A stretch of 31,577 nt of DNA from Cymbomonas tetramitiformis (GCA_001247695.2 LGRX02028835.1:1-31577), one strand, 5' to 3'; shown: positions 1-11,000, counted from the first letter of the stretch. Made by a program: numbers and translations. Notes: generated from the sequence alone by a model not told the origin.

Positions 1-447
1 TATACATTCCGTTGGGCGGGTTTTCCGATCGAACGCGATGAAATTCGCGATCTCGAAACTCAGATTTAGGCCTGAAAACCTTGCGCAGCTCCAGAAGCGC
101 TCTGCAAACTTGCTTGAACGGTGCTGTTCAGCACCTTTTTCAAGGATATATCACGGATATGTTATTCTATCTTGAACATTTTTGTATATTAGAACATGTT
201 CCTGAACATGCGAACATGAGGTTTGTGCGTGCCTGGAAACTCTGAGGTTCGCTACGTGAAGATCTGAACGCGATTTTCCAAGAGGGGTTTTCCGGTTTTG
301 AGGCTCCTCCCTGAAAATTTTTCATCGGTCTTAGGCGTTTGATTGCCCTTGATTGCCCTCGGTTTATTGTTCCTTGGGGGCTGTTTTAAGGTAAAATTTA
401 TCATAAGATGAGCCCGCACGGTGTCTACGTGCGTGAACGCGACGATC

Positions 448-478
448 CCGGCTTGTGCTCAAAGCGGGCACAAGCCGG
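448..478. repeat. Perfect 11-bp stem hairpin
   Basis: CCGGCTTGTGC (448-458) pairs perfectly with GCACAAGCCGG (468-478) around a 9-nt loop. It is the first of three hairpins within 300 bp. Confidence 0.8.
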
Positions 479-607
479 TATCGGCAACCATCCGCATAGA
501 TGGCAAGGCATACGAACGTACGTTAAGTTGCAGCACCTTCACGAAATTGATACTGCGCAACTTATGTACGTCGCGCCCACTTTCTTAGCAAAATTGCATG
601 ACTCAAT

Positions 608-652
608 GTGTGAACCCGTACTATTCCTTGAGCCGGAAGTACGGGATCACAC
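608..652. repeat. Hairpin with 14 paired bases and one mismatch
   Basis: GTGTGAACCCGTACT (608-622) pairs with AGTACGGGATCACAC (638-652), with one internal A-A mismatch and a 15-nt loop. It is the second hairpin of the 448-738 cluster. Confidence 0.8.
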
Positions 653-684
653 CCGAATCGCGCTAAACTCAACCTCCACACACG

Positions 685-738
685 CTGGGAGCATATATAT
701 GTAAGGGATATATATCCCTAGCTCATATATGCTCTCAG
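685..738. repeat. AT-rich hairpin with inner 16-bp palindrome
   Basis: The arms around 685-701 and 724-738 are imperfect inverted repeats (CTGGGAGCATATATATG against CATATATGCTCTCAG). Between them AGGGATATATATCCCT (704-719) is a perfect palindrome. This could be a small foldback element. Confidence 0.7.
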
Positions 739-2452
739 TGAGTGAAGACTTCTTCCACAGATGCCTGCGCAGGAATCATCAATTTGCTGGAAAAATTAGG
801 TCTAAATAGTAAAAGTCAACGGAACGGTCAACGCTCGTAGCGGTCGATCCAATGGTCCAAATCCAATTCCGAGACCAGTTTTCCGGGGTGCCGTACCCCA
901 CTCTATATCCTTAGCCGCGAGGAAATCTTCATCTGAGCAATTTAACATCGACCAGCGGAACGTATACATCGGCATCACCACGCGGGACGCAGTGGTCGAA
1001 CGAGAACGAGAGACACAGACAGTCACAGATCGACAGACGAGAGAGCACAGCGGACGAGAGGGGGGGAAGGGCGAGGCAGACGTTGAAAACATGAAACAGA
1101 AAGTTTAAAAGTCGCTTCTCCATCGCATGCCGTAAGAAAAATCCACCGAGTTAATTATCAGTTTCAGAACATAAATCGCAGCATATTACTGTTAAAATTA
1201 TGCTGACGACAAGGCGAGACTAACGAGCCACTTACTTGGCCACTTTCGAGACTAAAGGCCAACTAGTGCCCTGCATGTGTGCACCAGGAAGCTACCACGT
1301 GTTTACTGATGTAAAATAGCGATACAACTCGGCTAACGCAGATCTATCGCCGTGCTTGCTGCCTTTCCTAGCTGCAACAGTAGGTTTTATCATGTCGCGC
1401 CCGCCATCCTCTCGTCATAGCAGTCGATCGGGCAGCGGAGCGAGCAACAGGTATTAAGGTCGCTCTTCGCTGTGTCAGGAAACAAGCTCAGTGTGTGAGA
1501 ATACCGAAGATTCTCGCGCTCATCAAAATGCAAACCCAAATGTTGAGAGCCCTGCGACCAAGAGCAGTGAGGGGCGATGGGTAGTGGTTTGTGCTGCAAC
1601 TCCGAGTGAGCAACTGAGCTGTTTGCTTCCCATCTCATAAACTGATATTTCACGTTCCCCTTACTCAGACCGAAAGGAGATTACGGCGTCGTTATACCTG
1701 GACTTAGGTATTTCAACCACTCACATTGCCATATTTACTCTGGCCTTTGCAAAAATCATGCATGTGATGTGAGCTAGACTGAAGTTTTCACATGTATAGA
1801 ATTTACGAGTGTACGCGCGTTGTAGGTCTCGGGTGTCAATATTAAAACTCTAGAGACACGGAACGCAAGTACGTATATGTGAATAGCTCGTCCATCCAGG
1901 GACGAAAAAGTGTGGTAAACTGGCAGGCCGGGAATCCACTGTTCGGGAGCGCTCAAAAGATGCTGCTGCAAGATTCATTTTGGGCCAACGGCACCTTCTC
2001 CGGGGCCACTCCCGATTGCTGCTATCGATTGTTAGTTTAGAAGAGGGCGACTGTGGACGCTGCGACCTAATCGTGACGTACGTGAATATCGGTGGGCGCA
2101 GAAACTACCCTAACCGTCATAACGTGCCTCAGCAGCGAGGAGACGCGCCAGCAATCCCATCCAGGCACGACAGCATCACAGCGCTGGTTTTGATATGAGC
2201 GAGAGCACCATCTTATCCTTAACAACCTGAAGCCCTCAACACTTTTTGACTGCGCAACACCGGCCAGGCATACCCAACGGCAAAGCAAGTCTGAATAAAC
2301 TGTGAAGGGAGTGAGTGTTGCTATTGGTCCAAACGGGGTCTCGCCTTCCTGCCTCCCGTTTGTTAACGCTTGCGGTGTGAGTCAGCTTCTTCACGATACG
2401 TATCGTATACAAAGATACGAACTCAGAATCGTATCACAGTTCGAGTGATACG

Positions 2453-4970
2453 ATGGGTGCTCCTTGTGTCGCTCCCTTAAAGCGAGTTAAGCGCCATTCT
2501 TAGTCGCCGTTTTAGTGGTATTCGTTCGCAGCGCGGCGGTTGCAGCCCATCGAGCTCAGCCCCGAGGTGGGTGGAACCCGCCTCCTCAAGGCTGGCAGCA
2601 GGAAAGGTGCGTCCCGGGTACTTCTTGCCTTGTTCCAAACGTGGGGAGTGCCGCGAGTCTGACCTCAGCTCAACGTTCTTCACTCGGTTTCTTGCAGGTT
2701 TTGAGCAATAGGCTAGACTCTCCCGTGCAGTCTTGCATACTTCGAAACGATCCTCGAGTCCAGGCCTTTGCTCCTAAGGTTTCGGGAAAAGGCGGTCTTG
2801 TTGCAGACGGGCCATCACTGAGGGCCCGAAAGGCTGAAAGCAGGTCCGTGTTTCAGAAAGCTACAAATGGCGACGAGGAGCAGAAGGTGAAGAAGGCTTT
2901 GCCCTACTCTTTGAGTACGGCTCAAATATGGTGACGTCAGCCTTGCCCTCCCCTATCTCACTTTCGCTTAGTACGGTGCTGCGCCGCGTCACAGGTTGGG
3001 TGCCTTTCGTACGGTGCTGCGCCGCCTCACAGGTTGGGTGCCTTTCGCGGTGCTGCGCCGCGTCACAGGTTGGGTGCCTTTCGCACGGTGCTGCGCCGCG
3101 TCACAGGCTGGGTGCCTTTCGTACAGGTTGCCTTTCGTACGGTGCTGCGCCGCGTCACAGGTTGGGTGCCTTTCGTACGGTGCTGCGCGTCACAGGTTGG
3201 GGTGCCTTTAAATGCGGTGCTGCGCCGCGTCACAGGTTGGGTGCCTTTCGTACGGTGCTGCGCTGCCTCACAGGTTGGGTGCCTTTCGGGTTGCTGCCTG
3301 CAGGAGAGCATTCTGCTCCGGCACTAAAGGCGGCGTGAAGGGCAGGTGATACCTCGTATGCGGTTCCCGTGGAGGGAATTTTCCCCCTTCTGGTTCATGA
3401 CCGTGTTTTCTGGTCATATTGTTGTCACTGGTTTCTTGATCCATCTTCGTTGTCAACACAACTGTTCAAGCCCACTCATGTTCATCTGATTGCCTCTTCC
3501 ACCACGTTGAAATATGATTGTAGTCTTCGGTTTTTTTGGTGTGGCTGGTCGCTTTTCCACAATTTGAGAACTGCACGGGCCTGCCCTTCTTTTACAAGTT
3601 GTATGCACAAGGCATATCCTGTTCCTTAAAGGATCACTGGCATTCACAAGACAATTGTCAGGAGACGAATTAATGTCACTCACCCTGGAGACGCACCTTG
3701 AAGGCTTCCCACGCGGGCGAGGCATAACGTGGGTGCTTTGGGCGCAGTGCTCACTTTGTGGGCCCCACCTGGCATACCGCCCTGTGCAGGGCTGTCAACG
3801 CTTTGACGCAAGAAGAAATACTCGAAGCATTCAAGCGCGAAAATGGCATCGAGTAAGCAAGCATCTTACACGCAAGCTCACACGTGGCATCATCTTCAAT
3901 CCCGTGTGACCACTACTTGGGGACCCGGGAATTGCTCTGCACTTTGTAGTCGGCCAATTCTGCTTTGCTGCTTTCTGAGATTCTGACTGACTGATTCTGA
4001 CACTTGCATAATCACAGCTAAGTTGATCTGGGGGCTTGTCGTGATATTCGATCTGTCGGTCGAATGTGGCTTGGCACTATACATATATATATATGTGTGT
4101 GCGTAAATACGCGACCTCCGGTCACAAGACACGCACTGCGCGTGCCTCACGATTCACAGACGAGTGCCAGGCGTGAATCAAGTTTCACAAGCAACCACTT
4201 GGCACGATGCCATATTGTGTTGGGCTGCAGGCTAGATGCGGCCACAGTTGAAAGCATGGTGAACTCCGAGCATCCTCAGAGTGGCGGAGCAAAATATCCT
4301 GATGGGAGGTTGTCTTATGATCAGTTTATTTTCGAAATGCAGCTCCTCGCACCGTAAGTCTACTTTACACCGTTGCCGTACCTGCCCTACCATGCCTTGT
4401 TTAACTTCGATAGTGGTGCTGCACTCGCTCTGCTATGCCTGCTCCGACTTCGATAGTGGTGCTGCACTTGCTCTGCTATGCCTGCTCCGACTTCGATAGA
4501 GGTGCTGCACTTGCTCTGCTATGTCTGCTCCGACTTCGATCTTCAAGCCCCTGCAGGTTGTTCACCAAACTGCGATCACTGTTCGAAGCTTTCGCGATCT
4601 TTCAGCTGAGTACCGTCTCGTGTTTGTTCTGCAACAAAGGTATGCGGGTAGTGATAAACAAGCTTATCTTTACGTACGGAGGGATGCACACCTCAAGAAA
4701 ATCGCCGAGCAAAAGGTAATCAACGGCATTGAATAGGAAGGATAAGACCATGTTGGCAAGTCACAAATCCGGTTAGGGTACAACTATGCACAAGCAGAGA
4801 AATACAACTTGTGATCATTTATGAGCTGTTGGGAGTGCTTTTGAAGGTATGCCATATGCGTGATGTCGCAGGGGGTAAAAGCTGCAGATGAGGAAAAGCT
4901 CGCATCCAAGATAAATGCGAAGAAGGCTCGAGAAAGCATTGGGAAAGATATGCCACAACTCAGTGCTTGA
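2453..4970 (+). CDS. Candidate spliced gene, EF-hand-like protein, function unknown
   Basis: No family is recognised with confidence. A phase-consistent exon chain can be read: exon 1 at 2453-2485 (ATG, 11 codons; donor GTTAAG); exon 2 at 2698-2933 or 2934 (acceptor TTTCTTGCAG, basic segment, ends in ...STAQIW); exon 3 at 3790-3852 (LTQEEILEAFKRENG; donor GTAAGC); exon 4 at 4231-4353 (acceptor GGGCTGCAG, contains YPDGRLSYDQF; donor GTAAGT); exon 5 at 4555-about 4640 (LFTKLRSLFEAF; donor GTATGC); last exon 4888-4970, ending DMPQLSA and TGA. Exons 3-4-5 join without breaking frame, which is the strongest support. YPDGRLSYDQF resembles the second half of an EF-hand calcium loop (DG, hydrophobic residue, acidic/Q, F), but the first ligands are missing. 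Exons 1 and 5 and the last exon are the least sure. The introns carry two minisatellites. It could instead be a decayed gene. Confidence 0.4.
2974..3290 (+). repeat. 38-bp minisatellite, about 8.5 copies
   Basis: Head-to-tail units starting CGGTGCTGCGCC and containing GTCACAGGTTGGGTGCC repeat from 2974 to 3290, at about 37-38 bp each. One copy is truncated to about 16 bp (near 3123) and two carry small indels. Because 38 is not a multiple of 3, all three plus-strand frames cycle through the unit and all stay open, giving long spurious frames. It lies inside a predicted intron of the 2453-4970 gene. Confidence 0.9.
4081..4100. repeat. AT/TG microsatellite
   Basis: A short alternating run of (AT)n passes into (GT)n in the intron between predicted exons 3 and 4. 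Confidence 0.7.
4406..4534 (+). repeat. 43-bp tandem repeat, three copies
   Basis: Three units (4406-4448, 4449-4491, 4492-4534) beginning TTCGATAG and ending TGCTCCGAC differ at only a few bases. A fourth start (TTCGAT) follows at 4535. The array sits in the predicted intron between the exon ending 4353 and the exon starting 4555. Confidence 0.9.
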
Positions 4971-7405
4971 TAAACTTGGTAAACGGTGTAAATGCGTTCA
5001 GACATCCAGTGACGCTAGTTCTTCAGCTGATGACGTGCATGTATGCCACGTTCTGCGATGGACTTTGTGCATAGTGCAAAGCATCGCAAAAATCTTCGGA
5101 GATGAGCAAAACTAGATAGCGGCGTTTGCCCTTGCTGCAACGCCGTTTTATATTTCATAGTGGCGCGAACCAAAAAACAAGTATAGAGGGCGAACTTTTA
5201 AGGGGGCACTTCATATTCTATAAGTTTAATCGGTGATATTTGTATCATGCGCGATACAATATGACTCGTTGAGAAGGTTACATCGGGTGTATGGGGGTAC
5301 ACCATAGCCCATATGAGTGTTATCGGCATATTGCAAACCTACTAGACACATGATAGAATACCGACAAATACAACGAGGCATGCCCTCTCGAACCATAATA
5401 TGCACATCTACATTGCAAGGCATGGTATCGATTGTTTGATAGTCTGGTACCTCAGGTACGATATGTATAGTATCATGATACGTAAATTGATAGTTAATTG
5501 GGCACTATCGGAATACTGGAATTTATTGATACGTCCAATGGATACGAATCCGAATCCATTGATACCCCACTGAAGATCATCACAATTGATTGATGTCTCC
5601 CAGGGATAATCAGAAGCGTGATGAAATCGTCGATGAATTGTAATACAATCGATTGATGCTCGCTCGGGAATCCGACGATGATGAGGATGCTGCGCTCGTA
5701 CAGGTCGAGGCCTTAGATGTAGATAGAGGTTGCTCGCAAGGAGGATGCCGAGCTTACCAAGTACTTGGAATTGCCTCGTGTGGGGGGACCGGTAGATGTA
5801 CTATACGACCGAGTTTGGTGGAAGGCAGACCACGCGCATCTACGATTCCTAAGTATCTTGGTTAAACTGCTCGTACATGGTTGAAGCGAACCTGATTAGC
5901 ATACACAGAGCAAGTATGTGAGTGTCGAAAAGTTGTTCGCTGAACCAACAAACTGATCCTTTTTTGCTTAGCATCATCAACGTCGGTCGCTCACAGACTC
6001 TCATTGCTGGGGCGTCACACCGCCCGATAGGCGTGTCCAATACGATTGGAAATGGGTGCCGCTTATGTACAAGAAATGGCTCGCGTTGTGAGCAGAGTGG
6101 AGTCCACTGCTCACACTTCTCGCCTAATTGCATAACTCTTGTAGCAAAGCCCGATAACAAGCAGTAACAATGTTGACAAGTATCGATTATCGAAGTTATC
6201 GATAACATTTTTGAGTTATCAAAATAGATCGATAGGTGATCTTACAAGATTATTTGCAACCGATATCTACGCTGGGTGTAATGCGGCAATTAGATGTGGA
6301 TATAACTGTCACAGCCCAGAACACAAGACGAGGAGGGTCTACAGGTGACCCCACGGAACCCGTGATCTCGACTCTCAAGCACCCACGCTCAAGCACACAA
6401 TGCACAACACGACTGCTGGCGCGGGAACCATTACCACTCGCTGCGGGCCCGTGATTCGCCACCCGCGGCACATGCGTCGCGCGGTTCCGCAGATGTCGCG
6501 CTTAGCCCGGCGCCTCGCTCTCATATATCACCGCCCGACGCATCAGCCCAGCCACGCGACATTGTGATTCACACTCAATTATTCCAGTACGACCACGCAC
6601 CCAGTCAGCAACCCAGCCGTTGCTCAGCATGCTCCTGGCCAAAGGAACAAATCCTACGCAGTATTTCGCACCCAGTTCGGCTATGTGACCGCTACAGCGT
6701 GTACGACACGTTACGACACCCTGTACAATTCCGCATTATCATCAGTTACACTGTGACAGCAAGCAGCCTATCAGCAACAGCGCATACCTGTCAGTACATA
6801 CTCTCTGCCACGAGAGATTGCGTCATGATGGTGCACGACAGTACGACCGCCCTCGGCTCACGGTGGTAGAGGCTCCATCAGTATTTCTCTTCCCACGAAG
6901 TGAGAAAGGCGCCAATCATCTCTCTATCTCTCTCTCGCAACATGGCCGCGCACCGACGCGCAATCAACGACACGGCAGCTGTCACCAAGCGCGGTCGGCG
7001 GGGACTTCATTAACCTTGCCATCCAACGGCGTGACAGTGACACCGCTCAGGAAGCGCGACAGACACCCGCATATCGAGGAACGTAGATATATAGTGTTAA
7101 CTATATATTGAGGGAAACAGTCAGAATGCTTACACTTAAGATAACATAAGAAGTAAGTTATCTTAACCAAAGCTCGGCTTAAGCCGGAAACCCTAAACCT
7201 GTGACACCCGTACTGTACAGAGTACTAGCACAGACATAGGACTGTGACACAGTCGGGGCGTCACATCCAGCACTCTATGGTACCTTCCTTGAGGCTTTTT
7301 CTGAAGTCACCATGAATATGCCCGCAAGCCGTGAAGGCCCTCTATACACCCGCGGTGCTTGTAGGCGCAGCCAAGAACTCCCGTTGCCATTTTGAACATG
7401 TATGG
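4971..7405. other. Intergenic stretch with TATCGATA-type words
   Basis: No gene is recognised. There is a hairpin around 5117-5146 (GGCGTTTGCC...GCAACGCCG). Words of the GATACG/TATCGA class are clustered at 5230-5660 and 6178-6240. An imperfect palindrome (CAATGGAT...ATCCATTG) lies around 5537-5562. CT-rich simple sequence lies near 6918-6938. A 10-bp stem (TTAAGATAAC/GTTATCTTAA) lies at about 7136-7166. Frames here are short and domainless. Confidence 0.5.
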
Positions 7406-7407
7406 TA

Positions 7408-7749
7408 CAGTAATCACTCAGTAATAAGAAAACCCGCCAATAAGAAAGTAGCCAGCTTTGCTGGGGGGGGGTACCCGATTTGGTGAATATTGCTGGCTGG
7501 CTTTTTTGAGCTATGAAATATGGGGCCATATTTCTTATTGGTGCGCCGCAGGCGGAATTTTTTTAAAATGTCGCATTTTCACGGGTTTATCACTGAAAAT
7601 TTAAGAAAATTGCTGGCTGATTGAAAAAAAATGACCCACTATTCTTACGATTTTCATAGGACGCTGGCGCTGGCGGGGGGGTATCCAAGTTGGCGAATAT
7701 TGCTGGCTGGTCCCAAATCTCCGGTTTTCTTATTACCGAGTGATTACTG
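7408..7749. mobile_element. Tc1/mariner-like MITE with TA target duplication
   Basis: The ends are inverted repeats of 27 bp with one mismatch: CAGTAATCACTC followed by AGTAATAAGAAAACC at 7408-7434, mirrored at 7723-7749. TA dinucleotides flank both ends (7406-7407 and 7750-7751), as expected for Tc1/mariner insertion. The 342-bp interior has no coding capacity. It carries an internal direct repeat, GGTGAATATTGCTGGCTGG-like, at about 7458-7503 and 7667-7713. A related left end is seen again at 25908-25937. It would be mobilised by a transposase encoded elsewhere. Confidence 0.8.
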
Positions 7750-7987
7750 TATGTCTACGCCTGCCGTCCTCCACCGCTCTAAAAGGTCGGTATTTTAATG
7801 AGCAACTGGCAAGGCACGTTACTTCTCAAGCTCATCTTCCTTGGTTTTCACTAGAGGCATCAGTGCCTCTGCCTCATCCTCCTAATCACTATAACTATCT
7901 AGGAAGCTATCTACTATGGTGCTTTTAGACATGACTGTGCGAGCATGTTGCACCGCGCTTGCATCAACCGCCGGTTGGTGCGCCGGG

Positions 7988-8205
7988 CCCTCAAAATTCG
8001 GATATTCCGATATTTTCCCGATATGCCAGTGATTTGGTATCAGGCAATACCGATATGTACATGCATGTTATTGGTCGATAACGATATTACGTAATGAGCT
8101 ATTAGTCGATATTGATATTCCGATAACGCAATAATAAGGTATCGACTAATAGTAATATCACCGATATATCGATATATCGGGTATCGGAAGTTTCCGATAC
8201 CTACA
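7988..8205. repeat. CGATAT-rich palindromic segment
   Basis: The segment is packed with CGATAT, TATCGG and GATATATCGATATATC words. CTATTAGTCGATA (about 8099-8111) is mirrored by TATCGACTAATAG (about 8140-8152), and GGTATCGGAAGTTTCCGATACC closes the segment. It contains no gene. It may be a foldback element. Confidence 0.6.
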
Positions 8206-8217
8206 GTAGCCTTGCAC

Positions 8218-8375
8218 CAAATGCATTCGAATCAGCCAAAATGGACCGCACCATCGTTTTCGGCAACATCGAAATAGGTAATATTGCTTTTAACATTGGT
8301 AGCATACATTGGAGAACTCTCCGGGCAATATCCAAACCCCTTATCTGGTCAATTCGACACCCCAGGTGCCATGTG
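8218..8375 (+). repeat. Dispersed repeat X, copy 1
   Basis: The block starting CAAATGCATTCGAAT and ending GGTGCCATGTG is repeated in the same orientation at 13301-13460 with roughly 80 percent identity by eye. Similarity ends sharply after GCCATGTG, where the gag-like fragment begins. Confidence 0.8.
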
Positions 8376-8467
8376 AAAACACCGCCATAAGGTCCGCCCT
8401 GAGAACTTGTGCTTAGGGCGGAAGCCTGCTCCAAGTGCGAGGTAGAAAACGGCGGAAAGGCCAAGTG
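8376..8467 (-). pseudogene. Fragment of gag-like tail, related to element 4
   Basis: On the minus strand this segment encodes FPPFSTSHLEQ followed by a stretch ending QGGPYGG. It matches the element-4 frame near 18412-18505 (FPSFPSSHLEQ ... QGGTYGG) at about 75 percent of nucleotides by eye. It is wedged between dispersed repeats X and Y, so it is a relic rather than a gene. Confidence 0.65.
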
Positions 8468-8476
8468 GCCGCCACC

Positions 8477-8640
8477 CTATGTTTCTATAAACGCGACCCC
8501 CCACGTAATTTACGCGTAATTTACGTGTTTAAGGCCATTTGAGATTTTATTACGCGTAAAACGTATAGTACAATGGGATTTCACCATAACCCTGAGCGGC
8601 GATTATCACTGTTAAAATCCATTGAGAGCGGTGATAACCA
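8477..8640 (+). repeat. Dispersed repeat Y, copy 1
   Basis: From CTATGTTTCTATAAACGCG to GCGGTGATAACCA, this segment is found again in reverse complement at 25951-26114. It includes tandem TTTACGCGTAA-type words. Confidence 0.85.
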
Positions 8641-9204
8641 CCACACAGTTCCGTTATGCAATAACGCCTTCATTAGGCTCTGAAACTAGCATATTTATTA
8701 TGCATGTAATCATGTTTCAATCCGTAGCAGACGAACCGAGAGCAGATGTGCAGATCATCAGCAGAAGTGCATAACCTACAGAAGAGGTAAAGAGCAGAGC
8801 AAACAGCAGAGCACAAACAATTACTTGCTCATCTCTAAAAGGTTAAATGATAACATATCAAATATGACCACACTTGAACGAGACTATTACAACAATATAG
8901 ATTATAGAAAATTGAAAATTGAATATTAGGTTACCAGGAAGCAGGACGGAACCAGCTGTGCAGCCAAAGGGCTTATGGCCTTATGCAGTATTAGTATTAC
9001 GTGTTATTGCTCTACAGCCAATGTCGGTCATACTTAATAATAAAATTGTCCCTCGCCTGGAGACGGAACGTGACCCTGGCTGCCAAAGGACAAACCCGCA
9101 ACAACGCATAGCATTAGCAAGTCTGTAATCTGAAGTCTCGCGCTGGACACGAAATCGCGTAAAATCTCAGATTTTACGTCATTCGCGTAAAATCGTGCTC
9201 AAAC
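8641..9204. other. Intergenic stretch before LTR element 1
   Basis: No gene is recognised. Purine-rich AGCAGA words occur at 8745-8815. GCGTAAAATC words at 9150-9195 recall repeat Y and abut the LTR at 9205. Confidence 0.5.
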
Positions 9205-9385
9205 TGCTGGAATAGTCACACCGCCTGATTATGTGACTCTTCCCGTAGTAGTGTTTATGACTGTCACCCGAACCAGAACCCTAACTGTTTATGCCCATAT
9301 AACGGGTTAACTTATCAACTTTATTTGATTCTGAGAAAACTACCACTGAGTGAATATATCCCGGGTCTTAGGGGTATATCCAACA
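9205..9385 (+). repeat. 5' LTR of truncated element 1
   Basis: TGCTGGAATAGTCACACC ... TATATCCAACA (181 bp) matches the two LTRs at 19565-19746 and 25627-25811 with scattered substitutions. It is followed at 9386 by GGTTTGGACCCAC, in the position of a primer-binding site. No hairpin precedes it, consistent with a 5' LTR. Confidence 0.9.
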
Positions 9386-9783
9386 GGTTTGGACCCACGC
9401 ACTCTTTATTTAGACACTGCGAATTTTAGCCATGTCTGGCTAATAAACAGCGACGCTTGAGATGGAGTGAGGGGCTCCTCTAGAGGCGCGGCGGAGCGGT
9501 ATGGCCTAGCTGATGTCTGATTAATTGGATTTACGGGAAGCTTGTGCACGAGGCGGACTTCATTTTCCTCGCTACGCGTTGGTTGACGTTGGAAATTTTG
9601 GTCGGATCCGACACCACTTTCCTTGGCCGCGTCGCTCTGCATCCACATGCACGTGGAGAGATTTTTACGCCACAGTTTTCCCTTGCTTTCCTCGACAACC
9701 GCATTACGACTTTTTGCCGCCGCTCCTTCCGCACCTCGCCCCATTTTCCCTCACTTCGTCTCTACAGTCTCTTTTTATTGTCA

Positions 9784-10638
9784 TGGTTGCGACTAGATTG
9801 ACTTCGAGTATGGCGTCACGCCGACGTTCTCTAGCGACAATTTTCGACTCGGCTGCCGCCCGTAATTCGGTGACGCCGGCTACGCCGGCACCTGCTGGTG
9901 TTCCGGCTGCGAACTCCGCTCAGGCAGTTTTCCTGGCGGGGGTTCGCTCATTGACCCGTGAGCGCTTCGACGAGAGCGTAGCGAAGCACGTCATCCGAAA
10001 ATGTTTCCGTGAGAAGCATGAACGATTCACCGGCACTGAGTCCAACGCGCAGGTGCTCCTCGCGAAGCTGGTGCCTGCCCTCCAGGAGGCATTCGAGGCG
10101 CAGGACGTTTTATTTGCGCCGCTTTTCGACTTGGAGGACTCCACGTTGGCCGTCCGCTCCGCCACGAGGCCAACAAATTGCTATTTTCAACTCTCGAGCT
10201 CATCGTGTGTCCCGCCTCTCCGGCGGGGGACTGGCTCGAGGCGTCGGCCGCGTTGCACCCGCTGGATGGCAAGCGGGTCTTGCTGGAGTTCGCACGTCGT
10301 CTGCTGGACTCCGGTGCACCCTTTCAGGGTACATCGGACCTCCTTGGCGTTCGCTTCAAGGCCCACACCGACCCGTCGGAGTCCGTCACGGACTTCAACG
10401 CGGCCTTGCGGTCCGCGAGGAGGAGGAACACGCTGGACGATGACGAGGTGAAGGAGCTCTTTATTACGGCGCTGGATCCTGCGTTCTGCGCGCCGGTGGT
10501 GTCGCGGCTGTTCAAGCACCAGCAGCGGGCGGCCATCGACCTCTTGACCATGCAGCAATGGGTGATCGAGTGCTACGCCCGACACGTCCAGGCCGGTACG
10601 CACACTGCCACACGGCCACCTGTCCGCGCGCCGTGACC
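9784..10638 (+). pseudogene. gag: Gag of element 1, frameshifted and truncated
   Basis: ATG at 9784 opens a frame with the same N-terminus as the gag at 20136 (VATRLTSSMASRRRSLATIFD). It reaches the conserved APLFDLED segment. Near 10150-10160 one base appears lost: the homologous sequence (HEANKLLFSTLE, then DWLEASA) resumes in the next frame, seen at 10178-10636. The reading continues through FKHQQRAAIDLLTMQQWVIECYARHV, then ends near 10636, where similarity to the other copy stops and a GGAC microsatellite begins. The zinc knuckle and C-terminal half are absent, and no 3' LTR follows. This is a dead copy of a gag-only retroelement. Confidence 0.8.
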
Positions 10639-10664
10639 GAGAGGTGATATTGGTCCAAGATTTC

Positions 10665-10760
10665 GTCCGTCCGTCCAAGACAAATTCTTGACGGCGGACG
10701 GACGGACGGACGGACGGACGGACGGACGGACGGACGGACGGACGGACGGACGGACGGACC
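10665..10760. repeat. (GGAC)n microsatellite with inverted lead-in
   Basis: About 16 uninterrupted GGAC tetramers run from 10696 to 10759. A shorter complementary (GTCC) run lies at 10666-10677, so the region can fold back. It marks the point where element 1 is truncated. Confidence 0.9.
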
Positions 10761-10964
10761 AAACATTCTTAACATTCTAAGATTTTCGAAATTAGGGCTC
10801 CCATACTTAAGCCCATACTTAAGGAGTGTAACGCGTCGGTCCGCGTCGACGCCTGCGTTTTCCCATACTTAAGATTTTTTTTTTCTTCATGCTTAAGGGA
10901 AATATACTGTTTTCTTGGGTAAGAATATACACAGTTCTGCCAATCGATTGTCGAGTCGCGATAC

Positions 10965-11000
10965 ACAGTTCTGACAATCGTGCACGATTGTCAGAACTGT
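10965..11000. repeat. 36-bp perfect palindrome, family P
   Basis: ACAGTTCTGACAATCGTG followed by its exact complement forms a perfect 36-bp palindrome. A partial copy lies just upstream (about 10931-10955). The downstream TTTCCCAAAC is shared with the copy at 11088-11125. Confidence 0.9.

Larger units (their letters stand above)
1..2452. other. Intergenic stretch, no recognised gene
   Basis: No reading frame here resembles a known family. The longest ATG frame (408-704, 98 codons) runs through strong hairpins and shows no domain. Short repeated words GAACAT occur near 170-220. A palindromic GATACG/CGTATC cluster lies at 2395-2455, just before the candidate gene start at 2453. Otherwise nothing is seen. 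Confidence 0.6.

Noticed and set aside
408..704. 98-codon plus-strand ATG frame
   Set aside because: It runs through two strong hairpins and into a third, with no recognisable protein features.
2928..3338. Long overlapping frames in the 38-bp minisatellite
   Set aside because: All frames are open because of the repeat unit; they are by-products of the minisatellite, not genes.
7095..7272. Possible solo LTR (minus strand start TGCTGGATGTGACGCC, other end TGTTAAC)
   Set aside because: Length and start resemble the other LTRs, but there is no matching target duplication (TATAG versus CTCTA), no hairpin and no primer site.
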